Assembly: GCA_050084515.1 (NCBI GenBank) | Contig: CM114272.1 | Span: 6,696,001-6,760,000, forward strand | Direction of reading: 5' to 3' | Origin: Blasia pusilla | Lineage: Eukaryota > Marchantiophyta > Marchantiopsida > Blasiales | DNA length: 64,000 nucleotides | Part shown: positions 12,332 to 23,619 of the stretch, one piece after another | Layout: every line of letters begins with the position of its first letter | Numbering within the stretch: position 1 is the first letter of the stretch | Made by a program: the position numbers and the translations under genes | The notes under the pieces: model-generated | Told to the model about the DNA's origin: nothing | Database searches by the model: none | The model's input: the letters and a program-made list of their open reading frames with translations, nothing else

Positions 12332-15300
12332 CCGTTCTGCTGTGCTCTTTCATGCACTGGCTGGTGAGGGGTGAGTACTGTAAGCCCTCCGGTGGAAGTA
12401 AAATCAGCAGTGTGTTTGAGTAGAGCTTCATGTCTGAAACCATACTCTTGGATCAGAGTGTACTGTTTGCCTCTGCACCCATCCTACTCACCCGCGCTGT
12501 CTGGCCAACCACGTCGCGGATTCCAAACAGCCAGACCTCAGAACTCTCTCACTACAGAATCTGTGTGTCTCAGTGTGGACGAAAGCTCTGAATTGTCTCT
12601 CTCTCGGCTATGACAGGCACTTATGAATGCGTACACTATCTCTCAAGAATTTGGGAAAGTCTGGATCCCAAGGTTACTGTTGGATGCGACGTCACTGTAG
12701 GCTTCCCGTGGACTAGAAGTCTACTTCTCTCTTCGAAATGGAATCAAGAAGAAGGCGAATCACTTGAGTCTAGCCGCTCGAGCTGGACAGACGTGAACGG
12801 TGGACTTGATGCGCGGTCGTAATCGTCGTAATTTTGTCTTGAGGTTCGAGGATTCTTAGTTGGAAAATAAAATAAAAAGAAGGGAGTGAATTAACTATTG
12901 TCCGTTCTTCGTGATTCCCACTCCATTCCTTTCTTAGATTACTCAATCGTTCATCTTACTGTTGCCATATTACATCGCCCATGGCTCTCCTCACCTCGTT
13001 CGATCCGATTCCCTCGGAGACGCGCGAGTAGTGAGGAATGTGACACTTACGCCACAGCTTTCGCCGCCTTCCCCCTCACGGAGCTTCGATGTCGTTTCTC
13101 CTCGCAGCCCAGTACCCTCGAGTGACGTAGATGATGAACACAAGTGAGGTCTTTCGCAAGCTCTATCCCTGCTATGTTTACAATCGAAATACTTCAGTTG
13201 AGTAACAGGCAAGTTCAAACACGTGCCCGTTCGTCACACTTTTCTGTCATATGGCCAAGGCTAGGATGATTGGAGGCGTGTGTCATCTCAGGACCTTCAG
13301 AGCAGTGCATGTCCACAGACGGCGCGTAGCGGTGCACATAGCTAACTGACTCTGTGCACTTTTTGGATCACTGCCTCCGGCGTGAATCAAAGCGTGCGTT
13401 GAGAGGGCTTACTGTGGAACATCTCGACGGGTTCGGTGGATGGGGCCTGAGATACTGTTACGAATTGGAACGTTCGATTCTTTCAGCACGAAGGTCACGA
13501 AATCGTATGAGATCTTCCAATGTTGGAAGCCCGGTAAGAGGAAAGAAGAATCGACTTCTGACATATGCGTTTCGCCGCCTCACGTATCTCGTGCGGATTT
13601 CTGAGTAAGACCACTCTCGCTCTCTACCATGGTTGTCGACAATTGACTGCACACAGCGGCCACAGACCTCGGTCCTACTCACATCGCTGCTCCACTACAG
13701 CAAGCTCTGTTTATCATTCTGAAAAACGGAAACGAAATCTAATCGCTATTTCACTAATCCTACTCGGTCGGAACGGAAAGGCTGAAACCCATCTCTCCCG
13801 GTTCTCTCCCTCAAAATTAAGTCAATATCTCCCTTTTACAGCTTATCCTTGCCGGTCCGGACAGGAGGAAGAGAACTCATCGTTCCAGGTTTCGCTAACC
13901 AAACCGATTTCTATGTCCGTTTGTCTGGTTGTCTGCGTGTCAACGATAAGTACTCATCGTCCGGGACTGGGGACAGTAGAGATGGAATTTGGAACTCGTT
14001 GTTCCAGGTCGTGCTCGTGGGACTGTGCGGACGCGACAGAAACAGAGCGATGCAGGTATGTGCTCGCAATTTGGTGGAAGAATATCTGCAAATCTCAATA
14101 CAATTTGTGGGGTCTGCGCGCGAGGCAAGGGCAGAAAAACAGACAGCAAGGTTCACGGTCGGAAGCGATGCGATCGGGAGAGAGATTTCTTAAGCACTGA
14201 CGTTAATATTTATGGCAACTGAGGCAGCAATCGGTAGGTATGATTCTCGTTTTTGTTGTGTTCCGATGTTCCCGGGTGGGGTTCAGAAAACGACTGTCCC
14301 ATTGAATCGTCCATCTTCTCCGTAATTAGCGTCTGTGTCTTTTGTCTCGGCCACCTTCGAAGCACGAGTCAGATCTACTAAAGTCGACGGCATCTTCTCC
14401 TCGGAACTTTTTCCACTTATGTTGCTTTTCAAAAGTCTCTCGCTTGAAAGTGCGGTGTGGGATGCTTCATGTTTCTAATAATAATTTCCGTTATAGGCAG
14501 CAGCAGCAGCCATGCAAGATTGTGATGCTCGGGCCGCAAGTAGTGCACCTTTTCCAATTCTTCGGTGACGCGTGCAGCAAATGTCCAGCCAATCGGTCCT
14601 GGCAGACGTGGGCGCGCGAGGATCGGCCGATCTCCCCGTGGGCTAGCGGGTCGGGCGACTCGGGTAGAAGGACACACTGTCAAAATTTGTTGAGAAATCG
14701 TACCAGTACTACAGCTACAGAGAGCAAGCGACCGAGCGGGGAATGAACATCTGATGCACTGACAGGAGCTCCTGCCATTTTCCTCCGGAAGAGAACGCAA
14801 ACTGTTCCCCTCACAACAGACTCAGAACTCGTTCAGTCAATACGCTGACAGAATGGCTCCACTTAATCTTGCCGGGTCCCGAGCATCAGCGTCCTGTGCA
14901 TGTCGGTTTTTATTCCTGCGCAACTTGGCGGTTAGGGGATGCCAACGTGGATCGGATACCAGCGATCGTCTCTGGGTGAAGGGGGGACGTTATAGAAGCA
15001 GCCCCGATTCCCGAGACAACAACGATCTTAGAGATTGCCACAGGGTGATCTGGGAAGCTGGATTGGCTGAATCACAAGTAGGGTGGTAGTACTGCTAGTA
15101 GTAAAGAGCCGAATATTTCGAATTCGTTAGCGTCAAACCCTCGATAAAGCACGGCGAAACGCGGAACGGCGTCGGATTTCAAGAGATTCCAACGCGTTCG
15201 CCCTTATTTCGACACTGGCGCAGATAACTAGCCGTGCATCAGCTTCGCGATTAGCCGGTAATGGAAATTACCGGGCATTAACTCTGAGGTTCAAGCTGCT

Positions 15301-16687
15301 CTTTAACTTGGACCCACGACTTGCTGTCAGGATCCATGTGCGGCAAGCAGACTGCAGTGCTTGACCAACAAGACAATTTCTGTTGCTGCTAACTGCTCAC
15401 GGGGACGAACGATATTTGTCTCCGATCAAGCGGAGGTGAAACCTGAGCGACGAGGTCTCTTGTTTGTTCGCTTGCTTGGTTCTAGCCAGAAGAGGTGGAG
15501 CTCACTCTATCTGGAATTAAAGAGCTGGTGGCCGTGTTCACGACGAAATCGGAAAGTTTCTGCTTGCAAGATAGTATCTACTTCTAGACACGACCTGCCC
15601 ATTATCCGTAGGTTGTCAGCGGCAGGCCTCGAGGGTCAAAATTTCTTTTCTGATAGATTTGACTTCCTAAAGTCGATGTGATTATCCACCACACACTGCA
15701 AGACGACAGGCAGTAGCGGAACTGCCTGCTGCCATCGTCATCAGTCTTTCGATGGTCTGGCTTGCCAGACTTTAAAAGAATAAAATCCGTAGGAGTTAGA
15801 CTCTCTTGCAAGCAATCAAACCCCCGATTTCATCGATTCTCTCGTCGAACGTACCACTCCAGCTACACTCTCTGGAATTTGTCCTACGTCTTCGCCAACC
15901 AGACATGAGGAAAGAAAAAATCCATTCTGATTCCTTCCGACTCCGCATCTTCGCGATCTGTACTGCATCCGGATCCGGATCACAGACGCAGTGCAGTTAG
16001 CATTTTTCCGCTAGCAGATCTCTTCTCCACAAAATTCTCACTCAGAGAAGTTCCATAGCCCTCTTTCGGTACCCGGAGATAATAAATCATTTCGTGCATT
16101 CAATCAATCTCTTGCAATATGCTGTCTGGAGCCACAATTGGCACCATTCTCTTCGTACATCTCTCTGCTTCTAATTATTTTTCGTATGTGGGTTCTCTGT
16201 ATCAAGCCACTTCTCTCCCTCAGGTGTTTGGAGTGGGGAAGTTAACGACAGCCAGTGCTTGGAAAACATTAGAGTCCAAAAAGGTCTGCAAAGAGTGACG
16301 GGGAATTGCTCTAGAACTTCGTTCAGTCGGCAGCTTGGAGCATCCAGCAACCAGCTAGGTACTTGACTTTTTCAGCGATGACCAACAGCGCTCCTATTCT
16401 GTCTTAGGGGTCTCCGTGGACGACAGTAACATCTACTCATTCATTGAGTAATTCTATGGATAGATCTCCTGCTAAAGTACAGGGCTCTGAAAACAAGAAA
16501 TCAGCATCCCTCTCGAGTGAGGCGCTCGCAGCCGCAATCCTGTGGAAGCCAACAACCGCACACATTATTGGAGTCCCGATCCAACAATCGAGAATGCCCT
16601 ATTGGCCTTCACAACCCTTGAACCAACGAATGAATGCCTTCACTGCCCAAAGAGACAACCTCCGTCCGCCTCGAAATAGCTCGTAAA

Positions 16688-16727
16688 GGCAAAGGGCACA
16701 CTATCAATGGATAGTTTGCCCTTTGCC
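16688..16727. repeat. 18-bp near-perfect hairpin
   Basis: Arms GGCAAAGGGCACACTATC (16,688-16,705) and GATAGTTTGCCCTTTGCC (16,710-16,727) are complementary except for one mismatch, around the loop AATG. The sequence on either side also shares a CCTCCGTCCG word as a direct repeat. It may be an end of a foldback transposon, a small-RNA-type hairpin or a chance structure. Confidence 0.6.
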
Positions 16728-17500
16728 CCAAGGCGGGCGGACCTCCGTCCGTCTCTGGATCTCCTCCACCAGTTTCCTCCCTTCCCGACATCGCCTGCTC
16801 CGACTTCCGATCCCGCTCAGTCAAAGCCCACATCTACCGTCGCGGATCGCGCGACCGCAACCGCCCCCTATACTCTCGAATTCCGAGATAGAAGAGACAT
16901 CTCAGGCCGCAAGCCGCTCGCACCGAGCTCCAGCTCTTACTCTCCGCCCCTTCCGGATGGATTGCGCAGACGCGGACATCGGGACTGATTGGACTCAACT
17001 CGGTCTCCGCCCCATCGGTCATACCTGAGGTGGGTGGTGGGGTGGTCCCGTAGATCTGCGTTGCTTCGGAATCCACATCGAGCCACAAATCGGTTATGAA
17101 TTGCGCGCATCCATCGCTGCGAATCGTCATCGAGCAACGAGAGAGTCACGGCCCTCACGGGTTCTCCCCATCCGTCGCTGCCGAAGAATCCCCAACACGC
17201 AACCAATCGCTTGCGCGCATCGATCGCGTCGCGAGTTTAGAGCCGACGGCGTCCTTCCACAGATTGCGGGTCATCGCGTAAAGTGGAGGGGGCAGGCATT
17301 ACTTGATTTCGTTTTGGACTCCTGCCCTCGCCCTCTCACTCGCTCGCAAGCAATTCGTTGGGCGGTGTTCCCGAGCGCTGCCCGAGACCCTTCGTTCTCT
17401 CCCTCCTCTCTCTCCGTCACCCGTCGTTTCAAATCAGCCCCCACTTGGGGCCCACTCCGCCCGTTTGGATGACGGGGTCTTAATTGTAAACCCATTTTTA

Positions 17501-18804
17501 TATCGATACATAAAGGATGGGAATCTCGCAAACAATATTAGTAACACTTAAAGAATTATGATTATTATTAAGTGGGTCAATTATGGAGACCCCTCGTCTA
17601 CAATAAAGTATCGTAGTGATTAAAGGCAATCCATAAAACGATGCCAACCTCGTCTTACCTTATGGCTCTCTCATATTATTAGGTTACCAGCCGGTGCCTA
17701 TAAGGGTGATACTTACTTTTACTATTATTTTTCTTTAATTCAACTTCCTTCTTAATTTAACTTCTCCCTGGCTCAAAGTGACACCCGGAACGAGTGAACT
17801 AAGTAGGCAGGGAGTGTGGTTCGATGTCTGGATGTAAGGACCTCCGTGTATACCTCCTCTTGCACCCAACACTCAAAACGTAATAAATCCAAACAAAAAA
17901 TTATGAACTTGATATCTACGACTATGGAGTAAAATTTGAGATGTCTAGATATGTTTGCTATTCTTTGGAGTTATAAGTAAACCTTAAAGACTTCGCTATA
18001 ACCCCATAGATTCAAATTTGAAAACTTTAACCGGGTTATAAGTTGTCGTGCACCAAAAACATTTAGCGCATAACCACAATGGTTTTCCAACACTTTGAAC
18101 CCATTACATGTGGTGTGATATTAATGAAACACTAGATGTGGTAGCCAAGAATTTGGTTTTCTGTCCCAAAGAACTAGATAGAAGACCGGATTGAAAGGAT
18201 ACTAGTGGACTCCCTTGTGATGCATGGATTAATTATGTGTAATTTAAATTACCCAAGCAATGCCATCCACTCACTAAAACATACTTTGAAAGCAATAGGA
18301 GATAATCTACAATAAATTCAATGTGTGATCTTCAATCAATCCTAGCCCATTCTTATTCAAGAGAATCAAGGCTTAATACACCACAAATACAATAGCATGT
18401 CATAAAATCCAACATAGGTTTGATCTAAGGGAGATGAACTCCAAGATATAGCCTCTTTGGGCATCTCTAGAGATGACTTATACACATAGACCACCTCCAA
18501 GGTTTAGCCAAAATTTATCCCCAAATTTTCAAAAAATGTTCAAAAAGAATTCCTGAAAATTTGAGCGTCGAACGTTGGCAAGGGCGCTAGACTTTTGGGC
18601 ATCTTCTAACGCTAGATATACCAAGTTGGCTAATTTCAGCCAACTAGGTTGGACCATGGCTAAATCAAAGAATGGTGCTAAAATTATATAAATATAGATC
18701 AGTTAGTAGGAATAGGTGAGGGGAGGAGTATGGATTAGTTTAGTATATAAATTAATGAAGTACTTCGAACTAGTGATTTTTTGTTTAGAAGCAAGTCTAA
18801 GAGG
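17501..18804. other. Unassigned AT-rich stretch
   Basis: No protein similarity was recognised. It contains one dispersed repeat (about 18,270-18,500, shared with 4,085-4,330). A GTGACACCCGG word occurs at 17,779, of the type found at gypsy LTR starts, but no paired boundary was found. Confidence 0.4.
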
Positions 18805-19510
18805 TGTGGTGCGCATACACATCGCTAAACAACATACATTGTCCTCATTGGCTATAAACACAAGATACCGTACTCACTTATAGCATTTGAATGCCAAGAC
18901 AATTATGTACTAAAATAATACGTCAAAAGCACAACAATCTCACACAATCTCCATCTCTCATCATGTCAAACCAAACTCATTCTCCTAATGAGAGGTTTGG
19001 CTTACTCACAAGGCAAGGAGGACCATAGCTTCCCCGCCTCATGCCTAAGGTTGCACAAAAATAATCTTGTCTGTCCATGGGACGGACATACTAAACGGGT
19101 CCCCTACTCATTTTTTTTTGGTATCTGGGCCGCCCTTGTTGGCTTGGGAAGCGGAAATCAATGTTTCCTTGGATTAAGGATGCAAGGCAGGGATTGAACA
19201 CCTATGAAGACTCTATGTGGCATGTAGACCCACGCTTGATCTACGTCAAGCCCACACTAGCCCCCGCTTGAATGGGCCTACACTTAGCCAGCACTAGCCC
19301 ACACGTCCTAGATCCACGCCCCTAATTACACAAGTCATTCCCAACCTCCTCAAGTTGTTCTTAAATCTCCTTAAATGCACCCCATGAATACTCATCGATC
19401 CATCCTAAAAGATGTGACAACTATTATGCGCATATACATCGCTACACAACATACCTTTTTTTCATTAATGATAAGTACATAAACACAAGATATCATACTC
19501 ACTCATTTTA
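18805..19510 (-). repeat. Gypsy LTR copy interrupted by a short hAT element
   Basis: 18,805-19,045 follows the same order as 22,527-22,790 (GTGCGCATACACATCGCTA..., then CTCATTCTCCTAATGAGA, then CAAGGCAAGGAGGACCATA). After an inserted hAT-type end at 19,046, sequence resembling 22,990-23,276 resumes, including GATCCATCCTAAAAGATGTGACAAC and a second TATGCGCATATACATCGCTA copy (19,421-19,450). The whole therefore looks like an LTR of the 22.5-23.3 kb family, in the same orientation, with an insertion near its middle. No attached internal region is visible, so it is probably a solo LTR. Confidence 0.5.
19046..19330. mobile_element. Partial short hAT element (copy C)
   Basis: The left end TAAGGTTGCAC (19,046-19,056) is followed by CTTGTCTGTCCATGGGACGGACAT, the subterminal motif of this family (over 20 bases in total but seen here in two blocks). 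A GC-rich interior with CCCGCTTGAATGGGCC words follows. The right terminus is not recognisable, so the end coordinate is approximate. It interrupts the LTR copy around 18.8-19.5 kb. Confidence 0.5.
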
Positions 19511-19689
19511 GAGAATAAGTTAGTTGCAAATGAAGTGGATACAGAAGTTAAGATAATTGGAAAAGGATTGGGATTAGGAGAACAAAATAAGATTTTCTAC
19601 ATGCTTATAATTTACTGGAGTTTGTTTTGGCATTAATAGTAAGTGGGGATAGATGAGAAAAAATAATTAAAGGTTAATTCTCTTTCTTC

Positions 19690-20193
19690 CATCGTATCAT
19701 GTATAATTAAAGTTGCTCATTTTTAGTACTATCTCATAATATCACTCCTCTCTCCATGCCTCCCTCTCTCTATTTTTTTTGTCAAAGTTTATTATTCCAT
19801 AGATATGTGAACTTGATAAGTGAGAATATGTTTTACCACTAGATAACTTTGATAATATACGATATCTCGGTTATCTAAGTTAGTATATTGATCTTTCTTA
19901 TTCATAGTGAGTGTTCCAAGGTTGCGATTGGAGCATTCACGGATAATATATGGTGTAATTTGCATATATTTTACAGGTCAAGAGATCTAATTATTGAGCC
20001 TCTAAATTTTTGGCAATTACCCAAATATTTTTTTGGTGGGGATAGTATTTACTTGTAGTGATGACCAAAGCCAAAGAACTCCAATAGATTGTGCAAGAAC
20101 ATTGGGAAGAAGTACAGGTGGAAGGTGGAAAGTGGAACATCAACCAAATGGAAAAGTAAGTATTATTCCTATTCAATGAAAATATATCATAGC
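19690..20193 (+). pseudogene. 5' portion of a second hAT transposase gene
   Basis: The segment is colinear with the reverse complement of about 59,570-60,020: the upstream region (TCCATAGATA(T/G) followed by TGAACTTGA(T/C)AAGTGA), the block CCAAATATT next to GGTGGGG, and the first coding block encoding GKKYRWKVESGTSTKWKSKY match in order. The latter is the start of a BED-type zinc finger (W...K-W-x-C-x-x-C in the other copy), with its cysteines already lost here. It stops dead at CATAGC (20,193), where a short hAT element begins; the 59.57 kb copy continues CATAGCACTTGG. It is a truncated copy of the transposase family at 56.8-59.7 kb. Confidence 0.65.
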
Positions 20194-20262
20194 CAAGGTT
20201 GCACAGAAACACATAAGTCCATCAATGGGATAGACATGCCAAAGTGGGCCCCCGCCCGGATC
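20194..20262. mobile_element. Left end of a short hAT element (copy D1), split by copy D2
   Basis: It starts CAAGGTTGCACAG and runs through GGGATAGACATGCC and the family word GTGGGCCC, then is interrupted at 20,263 by a second complete-looking start of the same family. GC-rich family-like sequence resumes at about 20,709 and could be the remainder of this copy. Confidence 0.5.
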
Positions 20263-20700
20263 CAAGGTTGCATAGAAATGGACAAGTCTGTTCATGGGAC
20301 AGACATGCCCAACGGATCCCCCTCCGGCACTTGAGCCTGCCAAGCCCATAACTTAGATCCATGCTCGGCCAATCCGTGCCCATTTTGTAGCTTGTATGGG
20401 CCTTGCACCCTCTCTACGCGGGCTTAAGGCTTGCCCTACGTGGGCTTGAGCCCACCCAATGGGGGCCCAACCCGCCCTACATGCTTTCCGGAGGCTGCAC
20501 ACAGGCTTCATACAAGCTAAAATATGGTTGCGGGTTGGCCGAGGCTGGGTCTACGTTATGGGCTCAACGGGCTCAGGGATGGGCTCGAGTGCGGACCGCG
20601 CATACTTGGGCCCGCACGGACATATGTGTCCGAGGGACACACATGAGTCCACGGACATGGATATATATACAGACAAAGATTTTTTCCGTATGCAATCTTT
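20263..20700. mobile_element. Short non-autonomous hAT element nested in a sister copy (D2)
   Basis: The left end is CAAGGTTGCAT (20,263-20,273) and the right end ATGCAATCTTT (20,690-20,700). The flanks are CCCGGATC (20,255-20,262) and CCCGAATG (20,701-20,708), matching at 6 of 8 positions, consistent with an aged hAT target duplication. The subterminal GGGACAGACATGCCC and GGACACACATGAGTCC motifs and the GC-rich interior match copies A and B. Confidence 0.6.
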
Positions 20701-20708
20701 CCCGAATG

Positions 20709-21533
20709 TGGTCCATGCCGGCTCTAAATGTGGAGACTAGCTTGGATGAAGGGTGCAGACCATAGAGTGAGAAGCGTGTGGGCTACACACCCGACGCAAG
20801 CGAGGCCCTAGCAAGCCCAGTGTGGGCTTGAGGCGGGCTTCCTACGGGCTGCTATAAGCCCCCACGGTAACATTAAGCTTGCTAAAAACCATAATATATT
20901 TCATGCTCGTACAAACCACGTGGAGGTGCACTACCACGTTATCAAAGAGAGAGTTCTTCCATGAGAAATTGATCTTGTGAACATAGATACATACCAACAA
21001 ATTTATGATATCCTTACTTATATTTAAGTGTTAGAGATATTGATATAAGCTTGAGGGGGAATATTGAAGAGTGATTTATAGTCAAGCTTATACGACGTAT
21101 GAACTTCCACATTTGATACTCATGCGAAGTAGGAAAGATTAATCTTGGTTAGTCAATTAAGTACGATTATCTTTATTATGTTTAGTTAACCATAGTTAAT
21201 GTAGCTTGAGACTGTGATTAGAGTTCACGTTAGGGTTGCTTATACATACCTCATATACTTAAGAAAGAGACCAATCCCTCTCATTCTCTTATTGCAAAAA
21301 TTCATTCTCCATTTTAGTGTGTGTGTGTGTGAGAGAGAGCCATATTCCATCAATCATGCTTATTTAGCAGTTTTCTATAGGATCCATAGGGATATGAAGA
21401 GACAGCACATCTAGTGTGAATTGAAGAGATATTGGATCTGGAGGAACTTGAAGACCCACTATCATGTCAAGAGTGAATTTAATGCTTATGATTGATAGAT
21501 TAAGTGGTTTAGGCTTAACGTATAGATCTAGCA
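20709..21533. other. GC-rich hAT remnant grading into AT-rich intergenic sequence
   Basis: 20,709-20,870 has the GGGCTTGAGGCGGGC type of sequence found inside the short hAT elements and may be the distal part of copy D1. The rest is AT-rich with no recognised coding sequence; a small GT then GA microsatellite lies at 21,319-21,338. Confidence 0.4.
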
Positions 21534-21892
21534 ATGTTGTGTGGGGGGATATATAACATTCCTTCAACAAACATTAATGATGTTATCATTACTATTGCAA
21601 TGTCTGCATCCAAGAATGTCCTCTGTAACTTTTCCATTGAATTTGATGATGGTGGAGATAATATGGCCATTGAATGTCGTAACCAGAGAAAATTAAGGAA
21701 GGTGTCTCCATGGACCCGAAAGATCAAGATCACATGGAGAAAGATGAAAGAATACCTATAGAAGTGATACTGTCAAATGAAAATCAAAAGCATATTAAAA
21801 GGCAAAAGAGTATGTGGAAACATCTAAATAAAATCAAGGAAATCAAGGATATGCAAAAGGTCTATAAGAAGGGAAGTTTAAATTTCTTTTAA
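21534..21892 (+). CDS. Unrecognised short open frames (possible remnant)
   Basis: Two overlapping frames (21,534-21,761 and 21,710-21,892) encode 75 and 60 residues. The second is very Lys-rich (HIKRQKSMWKHLNKIKEIKD), resembling a basic coiled or DNA-binding segment. I cannot assign either to a family, and there is no evidence of splicing or a promoter. They may be fragments of a mobile-element protein or chance frames. Confidence 0.15.
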
Positions 21893-22114
21893 ACTTCCAT
21901 CACTTTTTTTCCCCTAAGAATTGAGGAGGCTCATACATTTGTAAAATGCAAGATATGCCAACCATAACCTAAGAAGAGCTCTTATGGATACTCATTGATC
22001 TACTACAAAAGATGTGACACCTTAAACTAAAGGATATGCAATATTATCCCTTGTTGTTGGGATATTTATGGCTATCATTTCCAAACCTGTGCATAGATTG
22101 GGCTAGGATTGATG

Positions 22115-22500
22115 TTTCATTGTATATATCAAGTACACAAGGGGACTACATCAAGTTATTCTTGGATCCTCAACTAAGGAACTTGATACATCCATTAATA
22201 ACCATATCATACCTGATGGAAGCTAACATATTTTAGACTCTTTCCATGAGGGCAAGAAAAGCATCTAGATGGATTTTTGAGACAATAAGGGCCATTGAGC
22301 ATTTCCACAATGAAGGCCGGGAATGAGGAGAAGATGAGGTAGCCAATAATGCTACCTTGTGTATATGTGATAGTAGGGGGATTACATCAAGTTGTTGTAT
22401 AATCAACTATGGAACTTGGTTTATCCACCAAGAACCATGGCATATACTTGATGGAAGCTAACATCTCTCAAACTCTTTCCATGAGAGGGAAAAATCCATC
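22115..22500. repeat. Imperfect direct repeat, about 150-bp units
   Basis: 22,115-22,275 and 22,355-22,510 share the ordered words GGG(G)A(C/T)TACATCAAGTT, GGAACTTG, TGATGGAAGCTAACAT, ACTCTTTCCATGAG and CATCTAG. Start points are about 240 bp apart. This is non-coding as far as can be seen. Confidence 0.6.
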
Positions 22501-22526
22501 TAGCTGCGTTATTGAGATACGCAGGG

Positions 22527-23276
22527 TGTCGTGCGCATACACATCGCTACATAACATACATCATTGTCACCGAATACACACACAACCACGCACCATCCCA
22601 TGCTAACTCACGACATCCAAACAACGAGACAAGAAGTACCAAAATATCTTCAATCTCTCACAAAAGTTCTCACATGTGTGCACTCTCACATGTTTCTCTC
22701 AATCTCAAACTAAACCCACTCTCCTAATGAGATTCTTGGGTTACACACACAAGACAAGCAAGACCATACGTCCGCCCCCTCATGCCAAGAGGTTCAACAA
22801 AGAGAGAATGAGCTCTCAAGCTCTCTCTCCTTGAGGCATACCCCTCCCCTCTCCCAAGCTCTCTCCATTGTAACCTATGCTCCCAAGTCACCTCCTTGGC
22901 TCTTGACCTAATATAGGAGGTCAAGGGCCACTTAAAAAAAATAGAAAGTTGATCATATATAAAAATGGTACTTACCTAAAATAGTAAGTTCCTCAATATG
23001 GCTCCAAATGAGCTGAAACGAAGGGAAAACCTGTTCTCTCAAGTTTCTCAGGGCCTCAATAGGTTAACCTCAACTTCTTGAGTCTGACCTCTACTACTCG
23101 CGAAGGCGCTCTACTAGATCTCACCGATCTATCTTGAAAGACGTGATAATTTTTGTGCGCATACACATCGCTATACAACACACATCACTGTCACCGAACA
23201 CACACACAAACACGCACGATCCCATGCTTACTCATGGCATCCAAACAACGAGACGAGAAGTACCAAAATATCTCCA
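22527..23276 (-). repeat. 3' LTR of the minus-strand gypsy element
   Basis: On the minus strand the putative LTR begins TGGAGATATTTTGG directly after a purine tract (23,278-23,287) and ends ...TATGCGCACGACA near 22,527. It includes a TATA-like word (CCTATATTAGG, minus strand, near 22,912-22,922). Unusually, a segment of about 140 bp is present at both ends of it (22,527-22,665 and 23,143-23,276, sharing GCATACACATCGCTA, CCATGCT(A/T)ACTCA and ATCCAAACAACGAGAC). Other copies of the family lie at 18.8-19.5 kb and 2.4 kb. Boundaries are inferred because the 5' LTR is missing. Confidence 0.5.
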
Positions 23277-23277
23277 A

Positions 23278-23287
23278 TCGCCCCCCT
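23278..23287 (-). other. Putative polypurine tract
   Basis: The minus strand reads AGGGGGGCGA immediately before the LTR start, just downstream of the polyprotein's degraded C-terminus. That position and composition suit the plus-strand primer of LTR reverse transcription. Confidence 0.45.
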
Positions 23288-23461
23288 AGCTAGTGGTTAG
23301 GTCCCTCTAACTCGAGATAGCCATCTATCCCTACCTACCATGACATACATCTCTCGGACGCTAAGAGCAAGAAGGCCGGGTGCTCATGTGGCCCCATCGT
23401 TAGTTGCCTTCTTGTCATCCATATCACAGACACAAGTCAAAATGTAGAACTACCTACTCTA

Positions 23462-23615
23462 TGTACATCTGGGATACATCTATCCTCCCTCAAGAACCTT
23501 AGTGAGAGGTGGCATCAAACATGCCATATGCCATCCTCTCGAACATCCATCACAGACTAGCATAGTGGCTGCACCACGGGCGAAACCACACAACATACAA
23601 CGCAGGCCTACATGA
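23462..23615 (-). other. PHD-type zinc finger at the C-terminus of the gypsy polyprotein
   Basis: The minus-strand translation runs LRCMLCGFARGAATMLVC, then DGCSRGWHMACLMPPL, and ends PRC after a short spacer. The ligand pattern C-x2-C, C-x2-C, x4-H-x2-C, then a final pair is that of a PHD finger. In this copy the expected W-x-C-P-x-C near the end has become stop-M-Y-P-R-C, so Trp and the penultimate Cys are lost. PHD fingers bind histone H3 tails; here one would be positioned to guide integration, as chromodomains do in chromoviruses (inference). It follows an integrase C-terminal stretch containing MVWKDHVRNCAPYHL. Confidence 0.7.
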
Positions 23616-23619
23616 ACTA

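Larger units (their letters stand above)
8760..17500. other. CpG-richer, repeat-poor block without identifiable coding sequence
   Basis: From about 8,760 the sequence becomes visibly richer in G+C and CpG (for example GCGCGCGCGATCCG near 9,365) and stays so to about 17,480, where AT-rich sequence returns. None of the transposon families elsewhere in the window occurs in it. Open frames on both strands are short and overlap each other. The longest (211 codons, 13,565-14,200, plus) has no recognisable domain and ordinary low-complexity Ser/Arg-rich content. Possible splice-like junctions exist (GATGCAG/GTATGT near 14,053-14,060), and there is a long CT microsatellite of the kind found in plant 5' leaders. 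It could be regulatory or leader sequence of a neighbouring gene, a non-coding RNA locus, or unique intergenic DNA; the sequence alone does not decide. Confidence 0.45.

Noticed and set aside
12198-12443. Minus-strand frame with a long Arg-Glu repeat
   Set aside because: The repeat is the translated CT microsatellite.
13565-14200. 211-codon plus-strand frame in the CpG-rich block
   Set aside because: No recognisable domain, overlapped on both strands by frames of similar quality, and Ser/Arg/Cys composition as expected by chance in GC-richer DNA; not called as a gene.
17779-17790. GTGACACCCGG word as a gypsy LTR start
   Set aside because: No paired LTR end, duplication or internal region was found.
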